This document shows positions 33,765 to 45,075 of a stretch of DNA of 64,000 nucleotides, in pieces (position 1 is the first letter of the stretch; every line of letters starts with the position of its first letter). Location of the stretch: positions 3,158,543-3,222,542 of the forward strand of contig ML680055.1 of assembly GCA_007922225.1 (NCBI GenBank), written 5' to 3'. This DNA is from Emydura subglobosa. Its lineage: Eukaryota > Chordata > Testudines > Chelidae. The notes under the pieces are model-generated. The model made no database searches. It was not told the origin of the DNA and saw only the letters and a program-made list of their open reading frames with translations. The position numbers were made by a program, and so were the translations under genes.

Positions 33765-33907
33765 ACGACCTGTGTATTGACGTGCTCCCTACGGCTGGTC
33801 CAAAGCAACCCGGATCGATAGTATTTCAAACCCCACCTGCGGTACCGTCTGGCCACAGAGCCTGGCTGCGGATGCACAGAGACCCGAGGCTTATTAGTGA
33901 GAATTGA

Positions 33908-34087
33908 ATCCAGGCTCTCCAGCTGCAACTGTGCAAGTTCCTACTCAGTGATGCCAAGTCTAAGACTGAAGTGATCCGTGCCAAGCCAGAGGAAATGCAA
34001 CAGAAAATCAAACGGCTGCAGCAAGAGAAACGTGGGGAATACCGGAAAGTGAAAACAAAGTCAGGCGCTAAGCCCAGAACATCCTGA
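33908..34087 (+). other. Exon-like charged reading frame, unrecognised
   Basis: After an in-frame TGA at 33905 the frame stays open for 59 codons and ends at TGA 34085-34087. It has no ATG at its start, as would be expected of a terminal exon. The encoded text, for example LQLQLCKFLLSDAKSKTEV, then AKPEEMQQKIKRLQQEKRGE, then YRKVKTKSGAKPRTS, is rich in Lys/Glu/Gln/Arg. It has a heptad-like coiled-coil character and codon use unlike the Pro/Ser-rich chance frames nearby. No upstream acceptor is convincing (a weak CTCTCCAG ends at 33922). It could be the last exon or an exon-derived pseudogene of a coiled-coil protein. I do not recognise the protein. Confidence 0.35.
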
Positions 34088-35178
34088 GGTACTCATTGTT
34101 AATGAGCAATGATCTCCGTTAGTGCAGGCTAGCGTCTGAAGTCCTCTATAATCCCTGCAGAGAAGAGAAGCTGCTCGCCTTCAGAGGCACAGCAAACATT
34201 GCAGGTGAGATGTTCTATGCATCTGACACGCCAGATCAATTATTAATGCCTTTAACATCCTCACTGTTGATCCAACAGAGTTAGTGAGACGTGACTTGAG
34301 GGACGTCAAGGCAAACCTCAGCGAAGGTTTTACTGAACAATTTAGAACTGTTTACAAACGGAGGGGGGGATTTTCAAAAGCGCTTTAGTCCCATTGGAAG
34401 TCAGTGGCATACGGTGTTATACAGCCCCACCAACGTCTACGGCAGCTGTGCTCCTGCCCCTTCAGCTCAAGGAGAATGCCTTTAAGTGAAAACAGAGTGC
34501 GTCTATGGGCAGCCAGCAGAGGGAGACATGATCGCATGCACCATCACTGTGTTACGTGAGCGGGCAGAGTGCTGGTTATCTAGCGCAGCCATTCTGGAAA
34601 TCCTTCCAAACCTTGCGTGGCTGCTCCGAGGGCCCTAGTTTTCCTGCTCCGCTCTCGTGTTCTGGAGCTGGGCCTGTGCAAGGTGTCCATGATGCCAAGT
34701 CGGCTCCTGCCCTGCATCTAGTGATGTTGCTGCTGGTCTCCATTCTTTCTGGTCTCCTAAACAGCTGTTCCATTCAAAGCATATCCGCACAGTAGAGAAG
34801 AGCTGAAACAAATCATGATGGAGACTCTGGGCCTCTTGTCAGGGCAGACCGTGGCCAGGGGCACCACGTTCATTAAATGTCACCCCATTAAATTGCACTC
34901 CAATTCACTTTGACTTAAATATTTATCCCCCTACTCCCTCCCACCGCAGACGCCTTGCCACAGAAGAAAGCCAGAGCCCCAAACCCCATGCAGTTTACAC
35001 TGGAGAGCAAGAGATGGTGGGGTGGGAAAGGATAAAGGCTAGCAAATTGAATGAGTGTGGTCCGTGTTTGTATGAGCGTGTAACTCTAGCTCTCTGTCCC
35101 CCACTAGTGGCTACACCATGTATCGAGGTTTGTGAGGCTGCTACTGCCTTGAAGTGAAAGGACGAGGCTGTATAATTC
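34088..35178. other. Unannotated DNA
   Basis: No gene is recognised. A GCAG/GTGAG donor-like match occurs at 34200-34209 without a supporting exon. Confidence 0.45.
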
Positions 35179-35422
35179 GGGGTGTGTCCACACTGCCATG
35201 AAACATGGCTTGTGCAAGCTGACTTAGGCTTGTGGGGCTCAGGCTAAGGGGCTGTTTAATTGCTGTGTAGATGTCCCAGAGCTCCGGGTGCAGTCTGAGC
35301 CTGAATCCTCCCACCTCGCAGGGTCCTAGAGCCTGGGCTGCAGCCTGAGCCGGAACATCTACACTGCAATTAAACAGCTCCTTAGTCGGAGTCGGGTTTC
35401 TGACGGCAGTGTAGACATGTCC
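35179..35422. mobile_element. MITE, palindromic (family shared with 46010)
   Basis: The ends GGGGTGTGTCCACACTGCC and GGCAGTGTAGACATGTCCT are inverted repeats. Inside, CTAAGGGGCTGTTTAATTGC and its complement GCAATTAAACAGCTCCTTAG form a second, stronger inverted repeat, so most of the element can fold back. Non-coding. Confidence 0.8.
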
Positions 35423-36530
35423 TCAGAGGCAATAGCAGGGAACCAGGAACTGCCCTGTATTAATGTGAATGATGCTACTCCTGCTAAACCACAAGAGCTG
35501 ATGTAACAAACTGCACAGAGAAAGCCATTTGCAGCACACAACAAGTTTCTCCAGACCTACAGAACTACGCTGCGTATTCTGGAGTATCCTCTATTGCCCC
35601 TTGATTTATTAATGGACTTCTTAGAAGCTTGGGGCTTCTTGGAGATCTCCGAGCCCTGATTCCCACCTGACTAGAAATCAAGAGGAACACGAGGATCCTG
35701 GGGACTGGTTCGTGGCTGTGTTGTGCAGTGGTCAGGATGTTGCATTTGTCAACTCTCTCTCCTGGGTTTGGCCATCATTAGCCTGAAGAAAGGTGGGTGT
35801 TAAAGCCACTTAAGAACAAGCCCTGGGGAACAGGCGGACATCAAGAGTGTGCAGGGCACATACAGCTTGAAGGCCTTGCTCAGGAGCTGTGAGATATCTG
35901 CTAATCCGTAATGCCTATAATTAGAGAAGAATGTGGAGCATTTTCCTGCAATTTTCAACAAGAAATGGAGCGCAATCTCTGCAATTTGGTGGCCTTTGCC
36001 ACAATTTTCCATTGACCCCCAGGCATTACCTGTAATACCTTATCAAACCAATAGCAATGCAGACAGCTGCAATTAATGATCGGAAAGTGCATGTTGCAAA
36101 GACATCACAGTCCATTTGCACATCTAAAAACGTATTCTGACAGCAAAGGGGGCCTTCCTTCCCCAGCTGCCGAATGCTGAGCCCTGGCGCTTCTAAACAA
36201 CGGATATTTACAGGCACTCGGCATTTGACAGGTGAATCCCTCCGCATTATCCCAAATGTCATTGCTAGCAGCTGGTGGCTTCAGGAGCCGTATTTACTCA
36301 TCAAAATAAGGAAAGGAGAAAATTCAGCTTGGAAGATTTTTAAAAGCAAAGTAAACTTAAAGAAAAAAAAGGGGGTTATGCTTCACAAGCTAGTTGCTGT
36401 TGGGCTGAGGGACTGGCAGTGCTCAAAAGTGGGGCTAGATGTTCATAAGATCTCCGCCCCATTTAGGCACCTAAATCAGAGCCAGCTCTCCCGAAGGCTT
36501 AGCCCCAGCAGCCCCCCTTGTGACGCTGAT
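35423..36530. other. Unannotated DNA
   Basis: No gene or repeat is recognised. Confidence 0.5.
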
Positions 36531-36609
36531 GGCCAGATTTTGACTAGCGCTCAGCTTCTACCCTGCTGAACTCATTAGATGGGCGCTGAGCATTTTGTAC
36601 CTTCTGGCC
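36531..36609. mobile_element. Short palindromic mini-repeat
   Basis: GGCCAGATTTTGACTAGCGC followed by TCAGC pairs with GGGCGCTGAGCATTTTGTAC followed by CTTCTGGCC. It is a second clear copy of the 23472-23541 family. Confidence 0.65.
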
Positions 36610-36651
36610 TCTGTGCTTGTGAATCAAATCACAAAGGCAGTATTGGGACCT

Positions 36652-36690
36652 GGGGTTTGGGGGGGGGGGGAGGGTTTGGGGGCAGGGAGA
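36652..36690 (+). repeat. G-run tract, potential G-quadruplex
   Basis: GGGG, then a run of about 12 G, GGG, GGGGG and GGG occur within 40 bases on the plus strand. This satisfies the usual four-G-tract rule. Confidence 0.6.
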
Positions 36691-37232
36691 GCAGAGGGTG
36701 TTCAGGGGCTCCAGGAATGGACAAAGGACGTGGGAGTACGACAAGCGGTCAGGAAGTGCATCTGTTTCCAGACGGATGTGTAGGAGAATGCGGAGAGCTG
36801 CAAACTGTGGAGGTTATATGGGCCCTTGGATACTGCAGTGCTGGGTCCACTACTGGGGCTGGATCCTGCAAGGTACTGGGCACTCTAGTCCCCAGCCAGC
36901 AAAGCACTTACTGCACGTGTGCAACTATAAGTTAAAGTCCAGGAAGTGTTTGAGCTTTGCCAGATCAAGGCCAGACTGCTCAGCACCTTGCAGGATTTAG
37001 CTCTAAATGCTTAGCTAGCTAGAGGGGGACGGGGTGTCTGGGGATAGACCAATAGCTAGCGGGAGTGTATGGAGCTGGGGGGCTGTATAGGGATGGATGG
37101 GTGGGGGGATGGGGGTAGATAGAGTTCTGACCTTCGTGAAATTTGTAACTAAGGTTGGGGTGATGCCCGTTGTCTAATGCACCCTCCTTTTCTTCCCCTA
37201 ATGGAACACTTGTGTAAACCACATTATCTGTA
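36691..37232. other. Unannotated DNA
   Basis: No gene or repeat is recognised, apart from a GGATGG/GGGTGG-rich patch near 37090-37120. Confidence 0.5.
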
Positions 37233-37445
37233 TCTCAGAGACTCATCGACTTTAAGGTCAGAAGGGACCATTATGATCATCTAGTCCGAGCTCCTGCACA
37301 AAGCAGGCCACAGAACCTCACCCACCCACTCCTGTGATAGACCCCTAACTTAGGGCTGAGTTATTGAAATCCTCAAATCCTGGTTTAAAAACTTCAAGGT
37401 ACAGAGAATCCACTAGCAAGTGACCTGGGCCCGATGCTGTATCTG
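37233..37445 (-). mobile_element. CR1 LINE 3' end, inverted partner
   Basis: ACTCATCGACTTTAAGGTCA, GAAGGGACCATTATGATCAT, CCACAGAACCTCACCCACCC, TCCTGTGATAGACCCCTAAC and TACAGAGAATCCACTAGC follow the turtle CR1 tail, read antisense. Confidence 0.85.
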
Positions 37446-37649
37446 ACCTAGAGACCAACCCGTCTTCTGATGTCAATGGCAAACTTCTGCTTACCTCACC
37501 AGGAGCAGAGCTGAGTCCTTAGACCGTATGCCATTGGGGACAGGACCCGGCCTTGCACCAGATCTGACACTAGACACTCACGGTGCAGCAGATAGCCAAT
37601 TCGTTCCTACTGTTAAGGGACTGATTCCCTCTCCCAGCATCAGGATGAA

Positions 37650-38662
37650 AAGCTGGCCAACTGATAGGTCTCAAGGTGTGACCGTCAATGGGGAATCATC
37701 ACCAACCGGGTGTTTCTAGGAGAGTCCTGCAGGGAATGGTTCTTGGCTGTCTGCTGTGTAACGTTTTTATTAATGATCTAGAAGAACACATCAAATCATC
37801 GCTGATAAAGTTTGCATACGACACATATCGAGGGAGCAGTAACTAATGAAGAGGACAGGTCACTGATACAGGCCAAACCGGATCACTTAGTCAGCTGGTT
37901 GCAAGCAAAAACTGTTTTTAATATGGATCAATGTAAATATTCACATCTAGGAACAAAGGGAGGCCATTCTTACAGGGTGGGGGACTCTATCCCAGGAAGC
38001 AGTGACTCTGAAAGAGATTGGGGGGTGGGGTGGATAATCAACTGGACATGAGCTCCCAGTGTGGCCAAACGGACTAATGCAATCCTTGGATTTACAAACG
38101 GGGGACTATTGAGTGGGAGTGGAAAGGTTGTTTTCTCTCTGTATTTCGCACTGGTGTGACCAACCGCTGCTGGAATCCTGTGTCCATTTCTGGACTTCAC
38201 CATTCAAGAGGGATGTTGATAAATTCAGAGTTGAATGATTGAAGTTTTAGAAAACCTGCCTTCAGTGATAGTCAGGGAGCTCCATCTATTTAGTTTAACA
38301 AATAGAAAGTGAAGGGTGACTTGATGACAGTCTATAAATATCTACAAGGAGAACGAAGAGCTAATAATGGGTTCTTCAGTCTAGCAGAGGAAGGTATCCA
38401 ATAGCTGGAAGTTGAAGCTAAACGATTTCCTATCTGAATTTAAGTGTAAATTTCCATTGGTGAGAGTAATTAACCATTGGCACAATTTACCCGGGGTTGT
38501 GGTGGAGTCACCATCGCCGGCAATTATTAAATCAAGATTGGATGTTTTCCGAAGAGGTTTGCTCTAGGTATTTTTTGGGACGTTCTGTGGCCTGTGTTAG
38601 AGTAGATGATCACAATGGTCCCTTCTGGCCTGGAATCGATGAATCTCTCAGGTGTGGTGTTT
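37650..38662 (+). pseudogene. CR1 reverse transcriptase C-terminal part and 3' UTR
   Basis: The relic begins near QGVTVNGESSP, the usual CR1 stretch before the PQG motif. It then shows VLGCLLCNVFINDLEEH-like coding and the catalytic motif as FAYDT (near 37814) where active copies have FADDT, so the first catalytic aspartate is lost. Several frame breaks follow. From about 38150 the text (TTGGATGTTTTCCGAAGAGG, GTAGATGATCACAATGGTCC, CTTCTGGCC) runs through the end of the coding region and the 3' UTR to the tail near 38660. In life this enzyme copied CR1 RNA at the target site. The copy is 5'-truncated and dead. Confidence 0.85.
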
Positions 38663-39562
38663 GCAGAGCAACAGTTTACAAATGCAATTGCAGGTCCATA
38701 AACCTCTTCCAGGCCTCCTCTGTGATGCTGTGGACACCATTCAGATCTCTTTTGACCCATGTTTGGGGCGATGTGTTTGATGGGTTGGATGTTCTCATCG
38801 CAGTGGCGGGAAGGGGAGTCTTTCATTTTCTACTGTGTACTGAACAAATGGCTCAGCTCCCTTTTAGGCTGGATTTTTCACATTGGGAGGCAATGCTGAG
38901 CTCTCTGAAGTCCCAGCCCCTGAGCTCTTGCATGAATCTATCCCTTGAGTGCTACACAGGGACTAAGGGTTTGTTGTTGTTGTTGTTTTATTCCATGCCC
39001 ACCGCGGCTGGTCCCTTTCCCCACGCTTCCTTTCAGGCAGCTTCGTGACATTTCTGCGCCATGGCTCAGTGTGCAGCAGAAGGCTTTGGTTGGCTGGTTC
39101 TGATCCATTAAGTGGACTCCAGTGTAATCATTTCTTTAAACAGCTGTTCCCCGTACGATGCCTTCCCAGCCAGCGGCTCTTCAGCCTGACGCAGGAGCAG
39201 ACCCTGCCCAGGAGGGAGGGATTTCTGTCAGGTTCTTCGGAAGTTTTGAGGATTAGCTGCTAGGTGCAACTAATCAACTCTTGGTGAATTGGCAGGGGTG
39301 GTTGCTCCCCAACGGTGCCAGGGGCTTAGGGCGAATCCAAAGAGCAGGGCTGGGATATGCCCAGAAATTGAACAGACATAAATAGAGCCGAGTGTACGTT
39401 CTGCTTGTACCAGTGGCTCTGGTATGACGGGAGCTGCAGCAGGACTCCAGCACTTGGAACCAATGGATCCACGGCCGATCATTCAGTCAGGTTCAAAAGG
39501 CTCGCCTCCTTTCTCAGCTTGCCTACGGTCCAAAAAGCCTTTCCACCTTCAGAACGACGGCC
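38663..39562. other. Unannotated DNA
   Basis: No gene or repeat is recognised. A (TTG)n run of about 20 bases lies at 38969-38988. Confidence 0.5.
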
Positions 39563-39564
39563 TC

Positions 39565-39680
39565 AACACCACGGGAGTCCTGGGGCACCGTAAAGACTAA
39601 CTAATTTATTTGGGCATAAGCTTTCGTGGGCAGAAACCCACTTCGGCCGATGCAACTCAACACCGACGCCCTTGGACTCC
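39565..39680 (-). mobile_element. Sauropsid interspersed repeat end (AAATTAGTTAGT type)
   Basis: GGGGCACCGTAAAGACTAAC, TTATTTGGGCATAAGCTTTC and GTGGGCAGAAACCCACTTCG are the complement of a very common reptile repeat end (CCCACGAAAGCTTATGCCC...). I recognise the sequence but cannot assign its class with certainty. Confidence 0.6.
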
Positions 39681-40059
39681 TCCAACAAAACAGTCCGTAA
39701 GTAAAAACCACCTGGCAACAAACCCACTGAAAAGAAACAAACCAAACAAAGGCCATGGATGAAATCTTAAAACAAATCCAAATGACAAACCTGCTGCAAG
39801 CAGAGTTTTCACCCTGAGAAGGGCCAGAGACTCCATGAAATCCATGGGCAACTTTGCTATTGGTATTTATATGGAAGGCACCCAGAGACTATGGTGATGG
39901 GCTGAAGTATATAACCCTAAGAAAAACAGGTAAGTGCACTATCCACAGGGGCACAGCTCCATAACCATGGGGAAACTTCCAAGAACTCTTCTCCCTCCAG
40001 CCCAGCTGATTGCTGGGAGCAGGATTTAGGCCTCGCCCTGCCAGATTATCAATATTATT
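39681..40059. other. Unannotated DNA
   Basis: No gene is recognised. It may be an interior part of the preceding repeat. Confidence 0.4.
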
Positions 40060-40330
40060 ATTAATTATTTCTATTACAGGCTGAGATCAGCGTCTCGTAG
40101 TTCTGGGCATTGTGCATTGTCCATATGCTGGGGAGTTTATAGTCTAAACCGAGGAGACAGACACAGGGTGGGAGAACAGAAAGAATATCATCTCCCTCAT
40201 TCTGGGAGACTCATAGAAATTAAATGACTAGGCCAAGGCCCAATAGGGGAGCCTGTGGCAGATCCAGCATGTGATCCCAGGTCCCCGGAGGCCCAGTCCA
40301 GTATCTTGACCATAAGACCAGCCATCCTCG
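40060..40330 (-). mobile_element. L2-like tail followed by MIR-like head
   Basis: ATTATTAATTATTTCTATTA, GGCATTGTGCATTGTCC and GAGTTTATAGTCTAAACC match an inverted L2-like end. From about 40205, AAATTAAATGACTAGGCCAA, GATCCCAGGTCCCC and GACCATAAGACCAGCCATCC match the head half of MIR. The two may form one composite element. Confidence 0.6.
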
Positions 40331-41895
40331 GTGCAATGATCTTGACCCAAATTATTATAAAATTAACTGGTGTACTCCCCACCACATTCCTATCGAGGCG
40401 AATAGGCACAGGCATCAGAGACTCAGCAGAATGGCTACAACTACTGCTCTTTAAATGTTAATTAACCCCCGTCCATCTGTCCTGGTCACCCAAGTTAACT
40501 TTCCTGCCCAGAGCATTTAGCAATGGGGAGTGCAAAGTGGGCAGAGCAGACATCAGCATGTCATTTTTCTCATATCTGCTTGTGACACAGAGGCCCTTTG
40601 GCTCGCTGCTCTGTGTCCGCAACGCCTGTCAGGCCTGACAAACTCACTGCACCTAACATGTTGTCACAGCATTTATCTATAAAGAATGTTGTGTGAGATC
40701 AAATAAAAGCTGGCTACTCACTGGTCGTTGATGTCATTGAGAAATGTACGTATTCACACTGTCTGAGGAGTTATGGATACTTACAGATGCTTTAAAGTCC
40801 GTGACCAAATACAGGAAGAAACAGATTTTCTTCCAGACAGGAAGGAAGGTAAATTCAGGATTTGTGGAAGTCAGATCCAAGGGGAGTTACATTTGCAAGG
40901 GAAGGAAACAGGAAAAACAAGTTAACAGAGGTGTGTAAAGGCAGGAAGGAGCTTGCACACCAGAGAGCTCGTGCTGGTGGGGAAATTTATCTGGGGGGGC
41001 ACTTGAAAAGGATACATTTCAAAGGTTGCTAAACTATAAGAAGAAAGACAAAAGCCCTTGGTTATCCTTTTTACTGAGGATCACCCTGGGTTGGTGGTGG
41101 GGCGGGTTCAGGAAAATCTGGATCCTGATTTAACTGAAAATCAGCAAGCTCTGCCAAAGGATTTTAAGGGTGAGAAACTATTTCAGACAAAGGAGAAACT
41201 ATTTCAGCCTGTCCAAGTTATCATTAGTCTTGTAGAAGCCTGTTATGCTTTTGTTTTATTTGTAACCGTTCCTATTTCCATTATTCTTGCTCAATGCTCG
41301 CTTGAATCAGTGACCCTCTGTTCTGTGTTAACAGACTTGTCTTTGTCTTCAGCATCAATAGATGACAGTGTGATGTGGTCATAAAAGGCCTGATCCTGAG
41401 TTATAACCTTCCAGCTGGGTGGACATGATCTCTTTGGAGACAATGGACTTGATAACTATTGGAAGTGTCCCATGACAGAGGCTGGACACGGCAGGGAGAT
41501 GTGATTAGGGGCGGCCAAGTGTCACCTACAAGGTGGAGTCCAGGCTGTCAGCGTTCCTGAGCAGAGCGTTTGGGTAGCTAACCGTCTGGGGAGCCGACCC
41601 AGTTTAGCACCAAGGAGTCTCTCTCTCCCTCACTGAGGCCCGGCGGTAACTGGGTAACACACAGTCCTGGCTAGAGAGAACGTCACACAGCTACAAATAT
41701 TTCCATACTTCGCTGCCACCCCTCTGGGTGAGTTGTTGTTGTTGGGGATTGAACCTGAAAAATCTGGTTCTGAAAGCCTGGGTGTCTATTGCCGGAGTTA
41801 AACGAGAGAAGCTCGCCTCGGTGAGGCTGTAGAAGCGCATCGAGTGTCTGAGCCCCCACACGAGGGGGACGGGGACACACGGAGTGGGGTACTCT
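40331..41895. other. Unannotated DNA
   Basis: No gene or repeat is recognised. A 108-codon frame at 41058-41384 has no domain. Confidence 0.5.
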
Positions 41896-41898
41896 AAT

Positions 41899-42099
41899 GG
41901 TGTGGCTATGCTGCAAACAACGGGGCACTCCGAACTGGAGTTAGCAAGTTGGGTGAAAACAGCACTGAAGACGCAGCAGCGTGGCTTTTATCCCGGGTTA
42001 GCAGCTCGAGTTAAGGCCTATAGGGCAGCCTATGGTGCGTCTTCTCTCCTATTTTAACCCAAATCAAAAGCACACCTTTCCTGCAGTGTAGACGCACCC
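41899..42099. mobile_element. MITE with 17-bp terminal inverted repeats
   Basis: GGTGTGGCTATGCTGCA at the left pairs with TGCAGTGTAGACGCACC at the right (three mismatches). The ~165-base interior is non-coding. Confidence 0.7.
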
Positions 42100-43985
42100 T
42101 TGGCCCCCCACATGGGTGAGCCGTGCGACTGTCGTGGAGAGGGGGCAGGCAGGAGGAGCGGGGGAGATAGGCGGCTGCTCCAGTCGTGCTGGGAGCCGCG
42201 TCGCTCCTCGCTGATGGGTAAACGCCAAGAGGAGATTAAAAATTCAGCATCGCGCCTGAGGTGTCATGGGGGCAGGATTCAGCACTGAATCTGGCCCGCT
42301 GGTTGGATTGTTCGCTTCCCTGCGGGAGACTTGAAAGCTGGACCATGGCCCCCCAAAACGCAGCCCAGGGGCCCCAGCTATGGGACAGTGCGGAAGTTTC
42401 AGTCCCCCGCCCCCACAGGCATCTGTCCCAGCAAGACAGTGACTCTTGAGGGCGGAAGAGGCCAGCGCACCTGTGGTTTTGAAGGGCAGCAGGTGAGCGT
42501 TGTCTGAGGCCAGTGCCCCTGGGGAGTCAGGAAACCGCAGGAGACCTGGCAGAGAGCTGAATCCAGAGGGGATCTGGAGCAGACCCACTGGTAACCACTG
42601 ACCCAAGCCAGGGACCCCGCTGAGTGGGAGACTTGGGCAGTGACCCCTGGGCAAAAGAAGCTCTAGTGTGGTCAGCGGGAGTCGAGCCCAGACGCAGCAG
42701 GCTGGACCCTGAAGGGATGTGCTCTGAGCAGGGGGAGAACCCATAACCAGAGAGGCAAGCACCGTGGGGAGCCCTCAGGGTGAAGGCAGAACAAGGGGTT
42801 GGTCCTGGAGCACCGTTGCCTGGACAGAGGTGGGACTCGCAGGCAGGGCTGGACTGTCACTGCTTGTGCAGCACACACCACAAGAGGCTCTAGGTGCTCC
42901 TGGAATACAGATAAATATCAACCCAGCTGTGACCATGTCACCCACTCTAATATCTGCCCAGGGTTAGTCAGCGAGCTTCATCCGGGCTTGGCTGGACTCA
43001 CTGCCACTCGGAGGGGCAACGGGAGGCAAGGAAAAGAGGCATCGTGCAGGCCAGATGCTGTGTCTGTGAGCAGCTTTTCTCAGCCGTGGGGATGGGCGGC
43101 TAGGAAAGATTCCAAGTAGTTCATTTCCTCTCGTCGGCATCCACAAAACCAGCAGACAGCATTGGGAGGAGAGAGATCGTTGCTATTCTGCAGCCCCGGC
43201 TCCCCCATACGTTGCTCCGGCAGTTACTTTGTCTTTGCAAAAATGAAATGTCAAATGGCGACAGAGAAAAATATTCCTTGAATGTGGAGTGGTAACTGGG
43301 TTTCAGAAACATCGGCTCCTCAGCTAACAGGGGAGACCCGTGATGGAGACAGCTGGAAGTGCACAAGATTAATTTAGAGTCCAAATGATGCTTCAGATAG
43401 TGTATGTTGCAACAGTACATCACTGTCACAAAGAAACAGATTATCGTAGGGATCCACTGGTTTGCGCTGCTAATATCTGCCTGACTTCTCTCTCTCAGCG
43501 CTAGGTAATGTGCTGTAGGGAGCAGTCTTTCCATGGCAGCAGGAGGACTAGTTCAGACGATTCTTCTCCATCTCAAATGGCTATGAAGCTGCTAAAGATC
43601 CCATATCGCCTCCGAAAACACACTGGTGCTTTCCCGTCTATCGTTGGCAGATCCTTCACTGAAGTGAGAAGCTGCTGTTTTTTGGCCCTTTACCCCACGT
43701 GGTCGCTTTTCTTTCCAGACTCCCGACTAGAGAAGAGGAAAGGGATGAATGCAATGGATTAGATGCAGAGCAAGGACACTGGAAATGATGAGATGCAGCC
43801 CACCCCCATCCCGAGCCTTCAGAAGCTCCATCTCTAGCGGCAACATCTACATGGCTATTGTTAGCCTGGTCTGTTGACTCAGGCTCGGAGGCTGGCGGCC
43901 GCGGGCTGCCTTGAGGGACCCTTGGTGTCGAAGGATAATGGACAATGACAGTGTCTAGGCCTGTTGGTCAGAGCTGGGGGAATAA
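42100..43985. other. Unannotated DNA
   Basis: No gene is recognised. A 172-codon minus-strand frame (42244-42762) is Leu/Pro/Ser-rich without a domain. Part of 42480-42960 has the look of LTR or internal retroelement DNA but cannot be assigned. Confidence 0.45.
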
Positions 43986-43989
43986 CAGG

Positions 43990-44385
43990 GTTTTTTAGTT
44001 CACCGACAGTTATAAAATAAAATTCTGGGTCAACCTGAGGTAAAAATATTCAGAGGTTTTCAGCCAATCAAAATGGTGAGGACAACTTGTTTTCGGTTGA
44101 AGGAAAGGTTTTGTTTCGCTTACCAGCCTTTTTGGGAGGGTGGGCATGTCTTTTTTAATTTTTTTAAAAACAATATTGAACGAAATTTCTAAATGCAAAG
44201 TCACTTGGACCTGAAAAATCAAAACATTTTGACTCTTTTTTAGCACGTTGGAGGTTCCCCCCTCCCAGAAGCAATTCGGTGAAAGTGACAGACATCTGTA
44301 AAATGTTTTGGTGTCACCAAATTGGCGTTTTTCACCCAAAAAAAAGTTTCAGCCCCCAGACTTCACCCGGCTCTACTGTTGATCC
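43990..44385. mobile_element. AT-rich MITE, copy 3
   Basis: The right part (GTAAAATGTTTTGGTGTCAC, AAGTTTCAGCCCCCAGACTT, CCGGCTCTAC) aligns with the right part of copy 2 at 32500-32860. The left part has CAATCAAAATGGTGAGGAC and TTTTTTTAAAAACAATATTG. Confidence 0.65.
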
Positions 44386-44845
44386 AGCCGCTCTTCGCAG
44401 CAGGACCTTGGCTTGGTTACATCTGATTTAGAGAAAGCCCTGAGAGTATATGCTGCCTCTGTTAGCAGCCAGCCCCAGGAGGTGCTTGAGGGATGCCTGT
44501 CCTGTTGGTTGGGGCTGGAGGTGTTGTCTCATTGTTTTGGGACTGTGACCATCCAGGGGGGTCTGCTCTCTCCCTCCGTTGCTGCTCTGCAGTCTCTTTC
44601 CTCCCCAAGAAAATGAGCGTTCTGCAGGCCACCCCGGAGAGGTGCTGGATGGGGGAGCTCTGCCCCACGTGCTCCTAGGGGGTGAGGACTGGAACCTTGT
44701 TTTCAGAGGTTTTTTGTGGGACAGAGGTCCATTGGGGATTGTGCACAGCACACGGTAGTGCTTGTAATGCCAATAGCAACTGGGAATGTGCAGCCAGGAG
44801 CCGGGGAGGAAATAATGTTTTAGTGAGAATGATCATGTGTGAACA
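44386..44845. other. Unannotated DNA
   Basis: No gene or repeat is recognised. Confidence 0.5.
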
Positions 44846-44847
44846 AG

Positions 44848-45075
44848 AATCATAGAAGATGAGGGTTGGAAGGGACCTCAGGAGGTCACCTAGTCCCACT
44901 CCCTGCTCAAAGCAGGACCCACCCCAACTAAATCATCCCAGCCAGGGCTTTGTCAAGCTGGGCCTTAAAAACCTCTAAAGATGGAGATTCCACCACCTCC
45001 CTGGGTAACCCATTCCAGTGCTTCACCACCCGCCTAGGGAATTTTTTTTTCCTAATATCCAATCTAGACCAAGAG
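44848..45075 (-). mobile_element. CR1 LINE 3' end, well preserved
   Basis: AGAATCATAGAAGATGAGGG, TTGGAAGGGACCTCAGGAGG, TGCTCAAAGCAGGACC, CCTCCCTGGGTAACCCATTC and CAGTGCTTCACCACCC are the canonical inverted CR1 end of birds, crocodilians and turtles. It is among the least diverged copies here and matches the partial copy at the end of the window. Confidence 0.95.

Noticed and set aside
34150..34210. Possible exon with a GCAG/GTGAG donor after the charged frame
   Set aside because: It follows a stop codon, has no matching acceptor and shows no protein-like text.
42244..42762. 172-codon frame on -
   Set aside because: Leu/Pro/Ser-rich with no motif, and overlapped by open frames on the other strand.
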